A stretch of 64,000 nucleotides of DNA, taken from Erpobdella octoculata (Eukaryota; Annelida; Clitellata; Hirudinida; Erpobdellidae). The stretch spans positions 28,341,043 to 28,405,042 of the forward strand of contig OZ022245.1 of NCBI GenBank assembly GCA_963978895.1. Reading direction: 5' to 3'. Below, one piece after another: positions 53,630 to 64,000 of this stretch. The translations under genes and the position numbers were made by a program. Position 1 is the stretch's first letter. Every line of letters begins with the position of its first letter. The notes beneath the pieces are model-generated. The model saw only the letters and a list, made by a program, of their open reading frames with translations. It had not been told where the DNA came from and searched no databases.

Positions 53630-53692
53630 TCTATATATAGCACACTAATTAATATGCAAGTGGAAGTTTCCGAGGCGGCTTGTATATTCGCT
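53630..53692 (+). promoter_or_regulatory. Right arm: TATA-like promoter/5' UTR of the PGRMC-like gene
   Basis: TCTATATATAGCACACTAAT begins here and lies about 90 bp upstream of the PGRMC ATG at 53723. The conserved block also carries AATATGCAAGTGGAAGTTTC. The homology to the left arm ends at AGCG (53689-53692 complement), 30 bp before the ATG, so the element covers the likely core promoter and transcription start. Confidence 0.6.
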
Positions 53693-53722
53693 GCCGGGTA
53701 AAGCTCAAAACAATAACATAAC

Positions 53723-54615
53723 ATGGTCGCAGAATCTGGTTCGTCGGAATTCTCTAACGGAAATCCTGCAACAGACGACAAATTTCAGTCTGAAGAAATG
53801 AGAGGGAGTTACATCTCGGAATTCTTCACGTCTCCTGTCAACGTCGTGCTTATCGGAATATGCGTCTATATTCTCTATAAACTATTGAAGAGAGATGACG
53901 ATCATCTCACTCCACCCGTTTTTTCTCAGCAACTTCCTCCGCTCAAGAAAAAAGACTATACATTAGAAGAACTCAAGGAATTTGACGGGAAACGAGAAGA
54001 TGGAAGAATCTTAATGGCCGTAAACGGGAAAGTATTTGATGTAACTAGAGGCAAGAGGTTTTACGGACCAGGTGAGTGTTTATTAATAATTAGAAATTTA
54101 TAATGTTTACTGCTTATTATTATTTATAAGCTTTTGGTTTTATTGTAAATTTTTGTTGACTTCTCTAAATCTGATCTTAAATGAAACTATTGTGGTTATT
54201 ATAATAAATAAATGCTAAAAAGGTGAGCCGTATGGAGTATTTGCTGGACGTGATGCTTCCCGCGGCCTCGCGACAATGTCGTTAGATGAAAATACTTTTT
54301 CCGACCAATACGATGATCTCAGTGATCTTGCAACCAGCCAGCTGGATATTGTGAGAGATTGGGAAATGCAGTTTATCGAAAAGTAAGAATGGCGTTTGCT
54401 AAATTTTTCAATGTAATCTATCTGCATGTCATTGTTTGAATTAAACTGTAATGTGTTTATAGTTATATGTATCAAGTTTCTTTTAGCATTCCTGTTGTTT
54501 TTGTTCAAGGTATGACGTAGTCGGACGTCTCCTGAAACCCGGAGAAGAACCCAAAGACTACGAAAGCGAACAGGCTGATGACAACAGCTGCGGGGATGAC
54601 AAAAAGAAAGATTGA
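53723..54615 (+). CDS. PGRMC1: Membrane-associated progesterone receptor component (PGRMC1/2-like)
   Basis: Exons 53723-54071, 54223-54382 and 54510-54615 join to 204 residues (human about 195-223). An N-terminal acidic/Ser-rich segment is followed by one TM helix ([17 protein letters not shown], residues 39-55). The rest is a cytochrome-b5-like haem domain: [47 protein letters not shown], and [20 protein letters not shown]. The PYGVF tyrosine (the axial haem ligand in human PGRMC1) and the KY pair near FIEKYDVVG are present. These are ER and endomembrane haem proteins that assist P450 enzymes. The PGRMC1/2 split cannot be decided, so the symbol denotes the family. The ATG lies 30 bp after the conserved promoter-like arm. 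Confidence 0.93.
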
Positions 54616-55721
54616 AAATTCTGCTTGAAACTGATGATAGGACATTTCATATCACTTTTTGTATGAAAGCTCGAACGTCGTCTTTATGCTTGCTTATATT
54701 GGGACAAAAATAATGACTTTACATTTACTAATATTAATGGCTTTAATGGAGAAATACTGACATAAATAATCATTCTGAGTCCTAAGTCATCTTTTCATCT
54801 GCTGTTATGCAGCTCGTTCTTTTTTCTTTGATTGAAACTTTTGCTTACTAGCTCTATAACATTTCATTCACACAGTTCATGACGAGACTTCTGTAATCTT
54901 TTCTTGTTAGGATATGTATGTGTCCAATTAGTTGTAATTAGCAAAAAATACGACATCCAACTTTGCTGCGGCTTTATTGATTGGTGGTCTGTTTTTGCTT
55001 CAAGTAAATAGTTTATTAGTAGTAATTTCGTAACAGCCTCGTTTAATATAGAATTATTTACCACAAGTTACAAACTGTTCTGTTGTCACTTATTTGGCAC
55101 ATAGAAGTTAGAAAAATACCATACATACATACACACACACACGTGGGGTCAAGTGTGATCAATGCCTGTCAGTTATGTATGTATGCAATTAATATGTCTG
55201 TTAATTGTTTTTTTCTTCTTCCATACTACAATGTTAGAGAAATAACCATCAAGAGAACTAAAAAGCTGCCTTTCTACTTGAACCATGATTTTCTTATGTC
55301 CAGTTTTTTTTCTAATGTCTTCATTATAGATACGAGTTTGTTGCAGTAATGATAATAAATAAACCAACTGCTAAGTTTATGACCTCGGCAAATTAGATGA
55401 TACTTATAGGTAATATATCCATTTCTTGACATCCTTTTGTGTAGAAATTGTGTTCTACATGATGAAATTCTTATTATGATAACTATTAATTCGATTTGTT
55501 GGATGATTTTTATTCGTTTATAAATGCCAGAAAAAAAAGTTTAATTATTCGAATCCATACAATTAAGTTTTGACACAACTTCGTGCGTACAATTTAAATG
55601 AAAGCAAGTCACTTTATGCAACATCAAACAAGTGATCTGATTGGCTACCACAAGTATGCCATTAAATAAATTACATATGCATGCTCTGTTGCAGATGAGA
55701 ACTATTATTTTACATTCTTTT
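54616..55721. other. Convergent 3' spacer (PGRMC / symplekin)
   Basis: AT-rich 3' UTR-type sequence with a small (CA)n at about 55130-55142 and several AATAAA-like motifs (for example AATAAATAAAC near 55350). Short frames such as 55083-55349 look non-coding. No RNA gene was seen. Confidence 0.5.
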
Positions 55722-58700
55722 TCACTCTTTTGATTCCAGCGCTTTGATTGGTGAAGCTTGGATGGAATTTCCGACGTTGGGTAATTCTGGAACGACCTAA
55801 AATAGGAAGAACAAATTTTGTAATAATTAGTGTAAGTGCTATAGATTTTTTTGAAACCAAATTCAAATATAAATGTGCTTAGCTATTTGAAGCATTAACA
55901 TACCAGCTCTGAACCAATAGCATTCTCTTCTAGCTCCTCCCCATCTGAAATCCCTCCCACTTCGTAACTCTCCGACAAATCGTTGTCTTCAGACGATCGA
56001 CCCGGGGCGTTTTTCTGTCGCAAATTATGGAAAAATTAATGATTTAAAATTTAAAGAATGCAATGTTATTAAAAAAAAGTTTAAATGATATAAGTTATAA
56101 ATTAAATTTCTGAGATTTTTCTAACAACTGCAACAAAAAAGAACGAAAACAATCATATCAAAGTAAGCTACTGAGAGACTAAATAAGTGGCAAACTATCA
56201 ATCCTGGATAAAACGGGCACAACGACTAAAAGTAAATATAAGAAAAGAAACCGAATTTTCAAACAGAGGAATAACAACGTCTAGTTACATGAGAATTATT
56301 CAATAGGCAAATAAATCTAAGTTAATCCACACAAGCTAGTTAGTTAACTGCTACGATCTATCACGACGAGTTCATTTGAACCTCATAGTCTATGGAGATA
56401 ATCGGCTGTCTGCTTTTGAAAAACTCCTGCACTCCTTGTGGATCTTTGGAAACGATGTTCTACGATAGGTTGAAGAAACAAGAAAGAAATCAAACTGGTT
56501 ACAAATCTTAAAGTAGCCCGTGATATTATTATGTATTTATAGTTATTGTATACGCTTAATCATTTTATCAGCAGCCATCAATATCATCACTAATGTATAT
56601 CATTGATATCATTATCACAACCTGAACAGCTGTTTTGCTTTCTCCTCCTTCCTGTTTCACCTTCACTTGATCAGAAGCAACGGTTAGGTCCTGGAGATTT
56701 CCGGAAGCGGGTTTTTCCGGCACCTTTTCCAAAACGGATACGACGGCCTTGGGAATGTGGGCCCTCTGGTGGGGTGTAAGTGAGATGACGTGGTTGAGAA
56801 GGGGCTCTCGCAGCTCTGGAGAGATAACGAAGGCATCTCTCAGCTGAGTCGGAGGCAACTGTAGCATGATCTACATCCAGAACAAAACAAAATAAAAGAG
56901 GGACGTGCACGATAATAATTATAATTTTAATAATAATAACAATAATAAACTGCAGATGTTTTAATAAATATAAATTTCAAAAAAAAGTTCAATGTTCCAA
57001 AAATCAAACCTGAAAAGACTGTGGCTTCGTCTTCTGGCAGCACTTGACAAAACCTTCGTACACCTTCCTGTTCTTCCACACCTGAGCAAAAGAACCAATA
57101 CAGGTAATAAAATTGCCAGAAAATTTACAATCACCAATGATAATCACTACCATTCATAAACATCAGCAGAGCAACAACCAACTACACGAACCCCTAACGA
57201 CAACTACACGACATAACCATAACAACCAGGCACCTGCTTAGCGACGAGTCTCTGCAAGATGTTGAGGACGAATCCGCTGAGCTTGGGATAGGTGGAGAGA
57301 GACTGCATGACCGTCCTCATGAGGAGGATCGGAAGAGGATTCATGTCCATCAGTTGCTGCATGACTACAGCAAGGACCTCTTGCGTGTACACCGATCTCT
57401 CTTGGAAACAGATGCTGCAGGCTAGATAAAAAAAAAAAAACGAATGAAAGAAAGAATATTCAGAATGTTATATAAAAATAAAAAGAGAGAGAAAAAAAAG
57501 AGTATATTAACTGACCCTTAATCAGTGTCTTCATGTCAACTTTGGTGTCCAGTGTGTGCAGGGTAATCAATAATTCAGTTGGATTCAATGAACAAGGTTT
57601 GTTTTCTTGACCTGTAAAGGTTAAAGGTTAAGAAACAGTCATTCCCAATTACAGTAGTAAATCATCATCATCATCACCACATTCAATGTTGATGTTCTCG
57701 GCAAAACAAATTCAAACCGTTAACTCCGAGCAGCCTGTTGAATACTTCTTTCACGACTACCGGATTCAGTTTTATCAGCCTGGGCAGGGCAGCGACGACC
57801 TCATTCTGTCAATCAATTTCAAATCAGCCAATCACGATAAAAACATTTAACTCGAATTAATTGTGTAATATGATAATCGTTTATTCGTACTTAACAAGAA
57901 TCCACCAATCAGACACCAACCTTGGACAAACCGTTTAGAACTGGAATGAGAAAGCGAACATCGGAAACTCTCTTCTGGTACAAATCTCTAACTTTGTCAA
58001 CCAGTTCGGGAGATGGTACGACTAATAAGACGTAATAATCATTAAATGCGATGGAACGACTAATAAGACGTAATAATCATTAAATGCGATGGAACGACTA
58101 ATAAAACGTAAAATCATTCAATGCGATGGTACGACTAATAAGACATAATCATTTTCAATGCATTAAAAATTGTAAATAAACAAATTAAAAGGATTTTTAT
58201 AAACTTAAAAAACTCTAAGTAAAAAATTTTCTTTCACCTTTATCTGTAAGAATGTGTATAATCCTTGTGATCAATGTCTCCGTTCCTTTCGGACAGTTTT
58301 CGACCAATAAGAGAAGTTCTGGAGAATCCATGCCCATTCCTTTGACCTATCATTGATGAGAAATATTAATGATAGCCCGTCAAATACTAGGAAACAACTG
58401 AGAAACCAATAAAAAAAGATAACCAACAGGAGTCTCGATGACTCTCAAGATGACACGCTTAATCTCATTGGACGAGCTGAGATAGACACTGGCCAATTCG
58501 TGGATGAGCTCGTGTTTGACTGGCAGGAGGCCAAGGTATAAATAGAGGCAGAGGCGAATAGCCTCCTCCGACCAGGATTCTGACGCAAACAATTTATATA
58601 AATTAAATTAAATCAACGCTTATTAATTCACATTTTTAATTTAATGATATTCATCAACTACTAATTAACATACACAAATGTATATTAATTCAATTATTCA

Positions 58701-61700
58701 ACACTTATTAATTCACATTTTTAATTTAATGATATTCATCGACTACTAATTAACATACAAAAATTAGTAAAACATAGCCCAGCTAAACAAACTACTCAAT
58801 GGAATGGAAAAAAAATTAAACCCTCACGACTCACCAAGTTCTTCATCGACCTTGACGACCTTTGGTGGAACAGGAAGTAAGAGGTACCTCAGCAACATCA
58901 TGGCATGCTCCTGTTTATAGATGATGAATAATCATTATGAAACTATTATCTGTAATTAAGTTATTAAGAAAATCATCATCATATATATTATAGCTCTAGT
59001 TGTTTTATAAAATTCATCTAAACAAACTATTGTAGAAATTAAAAATAAAGCTTAACACCTAAATTAATTTCCTAGCCAACCGCTAAGAAAAACACACACA
59101 CAGTGGTTTTATTTTTGCTCAACAAACTATATAAATAAACCAATCAAACAGACGAGCTACTAGCTAATCAACCCGATTGGTCAATCGTTCGACCAATCGG
59201 CCACAACGACACCATCCAACACGAACTTACCTCGATCTTTCCCTGAAGATCGGACCTCTCGTGCAGGCTCTTGATGACTCGGATGGCATTCTGTCTCACC
59301 TGAACAAATTGTATTTTTTATTAATTAACCTTCCACACCTGGCTTCGACAGATCGCAAATCGATCGTCAAACTCAGCAGCTGGCAAACCGTGAAGAAACT
59401 AAACAAACCTCGGATTTCTCGTGAGTGGCAAAGTCAAGCAGCATGTCGAGAAAGTCGAACTTGAGCTTCGGTCGTTTCAGGATGAGTTCTTTCATCGTCG
59501 TCATGCAGAAGTAGATGCGAGACTGCAGTAGGTCGTCGTCGTGACAACAAAAAGATATTAATACGCCCAAGGTAACATTTGTAATTTGTGTTCATTAATT
59601 TTAATTGATGATACAAAACTAGATAAAAACCCACTTGGGAAAATCCCAGAAGCAAAAAAACCTAACAACATAATAATTTGCATGTACTAATATCATTCCA
59701 AAAAACTCAAACTATATTTCTGGCACCCGACAAACTCAGTGCTCACACACACACACACACATCACTGGAGATATTTAAAAACATTTATAGAGGTAAACAA
59801 AACAGACATCTTCGAGACACGAGTCTTTAAGAACTTGAACAATCTTCGGAGTGAGAGTCGGTGCTTCAAGGACGACTCGGTTGAAGAAAGTTCTGAAAAT
59901 AAATAATTTTAAGCGATTTAAAAAAACAAAAACAAACAGAACTGAATTCATAAGAGTATATTATAAAAGCTATTTTTTTTTAAATTAAAGAATCTATTTC
60001 AGGGCGACACACCAAAGCAGAGGGAAAAAATCCGATCAACTGGCAATCTCATCCCATTCAAGCAATCAAATATTTAAACAACAAAAAAGATAAAAAAAAA
60101 GATAAAAAAAAAAGATAATTACAATCTTAAAGCACAACGAATAAAGCTTCTCATGGAAAAAAACACCAAAAAAACGAACCCATCCTTTTGATCCGGTCGG
60201 TCGAGCAGTCCCCGGAGAAAGGCCACCACGCAATTTTCGTACTTGGCGAGCGGCCCGTCACCGTCGGTTACCATATTCCCAGCAGCGGCTGCCAGACACG
60301 TGTAGTTGTAATACTCCTGGTATATCAGTTCGATGGCCAGGCTGGAACGATTGCGTAGGTCGGAGAAGACGTATTCGAGGAAGTCTGGAAAAATAAAAAA
60401 CCAATTATTATTATTATTATTTAACTGATTGAAATTCTCATTAAAATAAATAATATTAGTTGTTATTATTATTATTATTAGTTATTATTATTATTATTGT
60501 GTCAACATCATCTACCATCTCTGTGTTTTTCGTTCATCGAGGCGATCCGAACAATCATCTTCCATCTCATGTCGTCGATGACTCCCATGTGATTAGACTC
60601 TGAAATGTTTAGCCAATGAGATCATTGAAAACGGTCAGATGTTAAAATCTATTACCCCAATCGACTCATAAGATCAACAGAAGCAATCAACAAATTAGAT
60701 CAGTCATAAAAACAACTGTATATGTTCAACAATAACAAACAACCAATCAAATATCTGGTAAACAAAACAATTAGCAAATCACGTAGCTTTAAATAAGCCT
60801 TCTCAACCTATAGCATCAAATATAAAATATAGAGGACGACTGAAATAATTATCCACAAATAATTCAACCAATCAGTGTTTGTTAAGAATCAGCTCAACAA
60901 ACCCTGCAGTCTCTTCAAGTGCGATTTGGCAAGAGCAGACGCCTCTTCAGGACTAAGAGGTTTAGTGACTTGACTGAGTCTGAACGGAACCGTGTTTTTC
61001 TTACTCGGCTGAACCTGTTTGAAAGTCGATTAGTCAAAATCAATAAGCCTACCTTAGGTTTATAACCACCACATAATTAACCGTTAAATTATATTAATTA
61101 GATGAATAATATGAAATAAAAAATCTCTCCGACTTACAGATGGAACGAACGAGACGAGATCGTCATCTTCTTGAACGATCGGCTTTTCATCGTTCTTGAT
61201 CGTGGAACCGCCTGTGGTGGAAGTGAAATGCAAATTTGTTGTGTAATCAAAACCATCATCATCATTATTGTCAACCACTTTTCACTTCACTCTATATCCT
61301 ACCACGACAACAACCACCATCATCACCACCACCAGCATCATTATTATCAACCACTTTTCACTTCACTCCATATTCTACCATTTAAAAACCATACGCATCG
61401 CCGAAACAACCAACCAACCTAAAACAGTGCCGATAGTTTGTTCCTCTGTACCACCAGTGACATCATCATCATCACCACCACCACCATTTGCAAGGCCACC
61501 ACGCATCGAATTGTCCTCGGTGCTTCTGCTTCTTTTGCTTTCCTTTTGTTTTTCCAGCTTCAACAATAAAAATAAAAAAACTCTATTCAATACAAACAAT
61601 ATTTTAAAGAGCAGGATGGAGGAGAGAGGAGAAGGGGGAGAGGAATTACCAAGCAGGCTGGTACAGAAGAACTGTGATCCAATCAGGACAAACAATAAAA

Positions 61701-64000
61701 ACTGTGATCCAATCAGGACAAACAATAAAAACTGTGATCCAATTAGGATAAACAATAAAAAAAAGACTAGGTGGTTAAAATTCAGCTCAGTTCGTTGAAC
61801 CCACCACGGTCAGTAACCCGGTTGAAAATTGCGGAAAAACAGTTTTAACAATAAATGACAAAAAAATATAAACAATGAACTAACAACCTCTGCCTTCTTC
61901 TGTGCTTCCATCATCTCATACCCCTTGCCAAGCTTTGCATTGGTCAGCTGTGCAGCCAATAGACGTGCCATGTGCTTAATCTGGACAGGAGTTCCTGCAG
62001 CTGCAATCGGAGTGTACGTAGCTTGGAAAGATGCGGGCATATCTTCAGGGAGCATAACCTGTAGCAAACAATTAGAAAGTTGAAAGAATTAAAGTATGTA
62101 TGTGAATTTATATAAAAATTCTGATTTAGAAGAAACCCTTCTTGTTCGGTTTTCCACAAGTCCATCACTAGACCACGATTCAACCGATGGGCAAAAAAAA
62201 TAACAGATTTAAAAAAACAAATTAAAAAAAAAACGAATAACTCACCATACTCAAAAGAACCAGATCTGCAACATTATGAGCAGTGAGTCTCGCAACAAGA
62301 TCATCAGCTGTTATGTCGATGGCCGACTGATGCTTCAGGGTTTCCCCGGCAGCTGGCAGAGCAGCTGGCTTTTCATCAGAAGCTATGGTAGCTGGCGCAA
62401 CTGCTGATGCACTCGACGAACCACTAACAGCTGAGGTTTTCATTGCTTGAGGAGGAGCTTGTTTGAATTTAGGAGCTGCGACTGCGGTCGGGACGAGCTC
62501 GACATCCGTCGGTTTGTTTGAAGTGACGTTGTTGTTGTTGTTGCTGAATGATTGCTGCTGAAAATAGTGAAATGAAAATTCATAATTCCTTAAATTGTTT
62601 ATTTAAATATAAAAAAAACTTTTAAAACAGTTATTAATCTACGAATAACTTTTTTTAAATATATATAATTAATATAAATTTATTTAACACCAACTGTGTT
62701 GTCGAGTTTTGCCTTCTTAGAAAGAACGGTGCTGTCCTCTGCTTTTCTCTTCCTGTTGTCGACTTTGGCCATGTTTTTCATGACCTGAATGCATATTAAT
62801 TAGGTAAAATCAACAACCAATCATGACCTGAATGCATATTATTAAGATCAACTTAAGAAAAACATTGTAAGAACAGACATTTTAAGGATATTACATAAAG
62901 CGGCAAAAAATCAAAACCATTCATGTAAAGTTATTAATAAATTTGTTTTTAATCAATAATAAAATCAAATTTAATTCTTTTTTATAATATTACACAAGTT
63001 ACTTTAATAATTTATAAAAGATGTAACCCTCACCTCTGATTGGCTGGCCCCTAAATCAGTCAGGAGGATGGCAATATTTGATTGGTACTCACCGGCAGCA
63101 GGATGGCGCAGCAAGGTGAGCATCTGCATTTTTAAGTGCTTTCTCACGCTGCTCACCTGTGATTTCGTCAGTGTTGGCGGGAGGTTGACTAAAAACGAGC
63201 AAGTCATGATATCATCATCATCATCAATACAACATTTATCAAAATGCAATTTAATGCATACAACATACAGCACATATACAATGCAATATCACAGCTAGAA
63301 TACAGCACATAAACAAACACAATGCAATATAATGCATACAATACAGTACATACAATGCAATATAATGCATACAATACAGTACATACAATGCAATATAATG
63401 TATACAATACAGTAAATACAATGCAATATAATGCATACAATACAGTACATACAATGCAATATAATGCATACAATACAGTACATACAATGCAATATAATGT
63501 ATACAATACAGTAAATACAATGTAATAGAATGCATACAATACAGCACATACACAATGCAATAAGAGCATTTAAAGATTGCTGTCTACAAAGCTATTTTTT
63601 AAGCCAGACAAGAAATTATACTTTTTTATTTCAGATACTAGAGACAAAGAAGGGAGTTAAACTGAGAACTCTCGATTAGGCATCAACATTAACATATTAA
63701 CTCTAGCATCACTAACTTATAACTAAATGTGTGAACCCCCCCCACACCCTGCTTTTCATGACACACTAACCATGGAGAGATTCAAAGCCTTGTACCACTT
63801 GACCCATAAACACAGGTCGAAACCTGGCCACCGATGTCATTGACGTCATGACGATCATTAAGTTGATACTGTAAATAAATTTACATAAATTAGCATACAT
63901 TATTATTAATTATAGAAACAAAAATCTTACGGGAAAGAAAATAGCATTCAATCAACTGGGACGGCTTACCTTGAGATGTAATTGGTTGATTGGTAGCCCA
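55722..64000 (-). CDS. SYMPK: Symplekin (5' partial)
   Basis: About 26 minus-strand exons run from the right edge to the TGA at 55722-55724. The N-terminal HEAT region continues beyond the window. Anchors in order: [20 protein letters not shown] (63.8 kb), [20 protein letters not shown] (63.1 kb), VADLVLLSM and [15 protein letters not shown] (62 kb), [19 protein letters not shown] (60.55 kb), [14 protein letters not shown] (60.3 kb), [12 protein letters not shown] (59.85 kb), [16 protein letters not shown] (59.45 kb), [20 protein letters not shown] (58.5 kb), [18 protein letters not shown] (58.3 kb), [20 protein letters not shown] (57.95 kb), [20 protein letters not shown] (57.35 kb), and [11 protein letters not shown] (56.8 kb). 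Symplekin is the scaffold of the cleavage/polyadenylation and histone pre-mRNA 3'-processing machineries and binds SSU72 and CstF64. The C-tail is shorter than in vertebrates. Exon edges are approximate. Confidence 0.93.
58019..58150. repeat. About 47-bp tandem repeat (actaataagacgtaataatcattaaatgcgatgg), 3-4 copies
   Basis: It starts right at the acceptor side of a symplekin exon (58020). Copies differ by small indels. Confidence 0.8.
58616..58768. repeat. About 85-bp direct duplication in a symplekin intron
   Basis: TTATTAATTCACATTTTTAA through CTACTAATTAACATACAAAA occurs twice (about 58619 and 58708), with near identity. Confidence 0.8.
61669..61760. repeat. 30-bp tandem repeat, 3 copies
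   Basis: AACTGTGATCCAATCAGGAC plus AAACAATAAA is repeated three times in a symplekin intron. The last copy has ATTAGGAT in place of ATCAGGAC. Confidence 0.9.
63245..63560. repeat. 33-bp minisatellite (atgcaatataatgcatacaatacagtacatac)
   Basis: About eight to nine copies with a higher-order alternation (GTACATAC and GTAAATAC variants) lie in the symplekin intron between the exons at about 63.19 and 63.77 kb. It gives Cys/Tyr/Ile-rich artefact frames on both strands. Confidence 0.95.

Larger units (their letters stand above)
52356..53722. other. Divergent intergenic region (THAP-kelch / PGRMC)
   Basis: About 1.37 kb of AT-rich DNA, bracketed internally by the two 63-bp inverted arms (52811 and 53630). 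The 756 bp between the arms has no frame with recognisable domains. Confidence 0.5.

Noticed and set aside
63204..63569. Cys/Tyr/Ile-rich frames on both strands near the right edge
   Set aside because: They are produced by the 33-bp minisatellite in a symplekin intron.

Overview
This window is metazoan nuclear DNA. The genes have many short exons with GT/AG introns, the spacers and introns are AT-rich, microsatellites are abundant ((ATG)n, (AT)n, (CT)n), and the products are animal-specific (synaptogyrin, SLC6 transporter, PIDD1-like, PGRMC-like, symplekin). The gene content, repeat style and short introns suggest a lophotrochozoan, perhaps an annelid such as a leech. That placement is inference from general appearance. 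No prokaryotic or viral gene was recognised.

Layout, left to right. 1-7.4 kb (+): 3' part of a membrane receptor-like gene (SUEL lectin, CUB, sushi, one TM helix, cytoplasmic tail). 9.2-15.6 kb (+): a PIDD1-like ZU5-ZU5-UPA-death-domain protein with no LRRs and an extra second death domain. 16.5-19.2 kb (-): an HDAC11-like gene whose catalytic residues are mostly replaced. 19.9-21.5 kb (+): a START-domain lipid-transfer protein (PCTP/STARD2-like). 22.0-26.9 kb (+): MLH1. 27.5-33.2 kb (-): an SLC6 glycine-type transporter with a Helitron-like element in one intron. 34.8-38.8 kb (+): synaptogyrin. 40.9-41.1 kb (+): RPB10/POLR2L. 41.4-43.4 kb (+): an intronless cactin. 43.8-49.3 kb (+): nucleoporin NUP85. 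49.6-52.4 kb (-): a THAP zinc finger joined to six kelch repeats. 53.7-54.6 kb (+): PGRMC1/2-like haem protein. 55.7-64.0 kb (-): symplekin, whose 5' end lies beyond the window.

The genes are mostly independent housekeeping or neuronal genes (mismatch repair, nuclear pore, transcription, splicing, 3'-end processing, synaptic vesicle, neurotransmitter uptake) and do not form one pathway. I assembled exons by hand from splice signals and reading phase. For the PIDD1-like, PCTP, MLH1, SLC6, synaptogyrin, NUP85, THAP-kelch and PGRMC genes the joined exons keep one open frame from ATG to stop and sum to a multiple of three. That supports these models, although no transcript or database was consulted.

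The points most worth following up are the HDAC11-like pseudoenzyme, the PIDD1-like protein with tandem death domains and no HF-S cleavage motifs, the THAP-kelch fusion, and a 63-bp inverted promoter-like duplication between the THAP-kelch and PGRMC genes.
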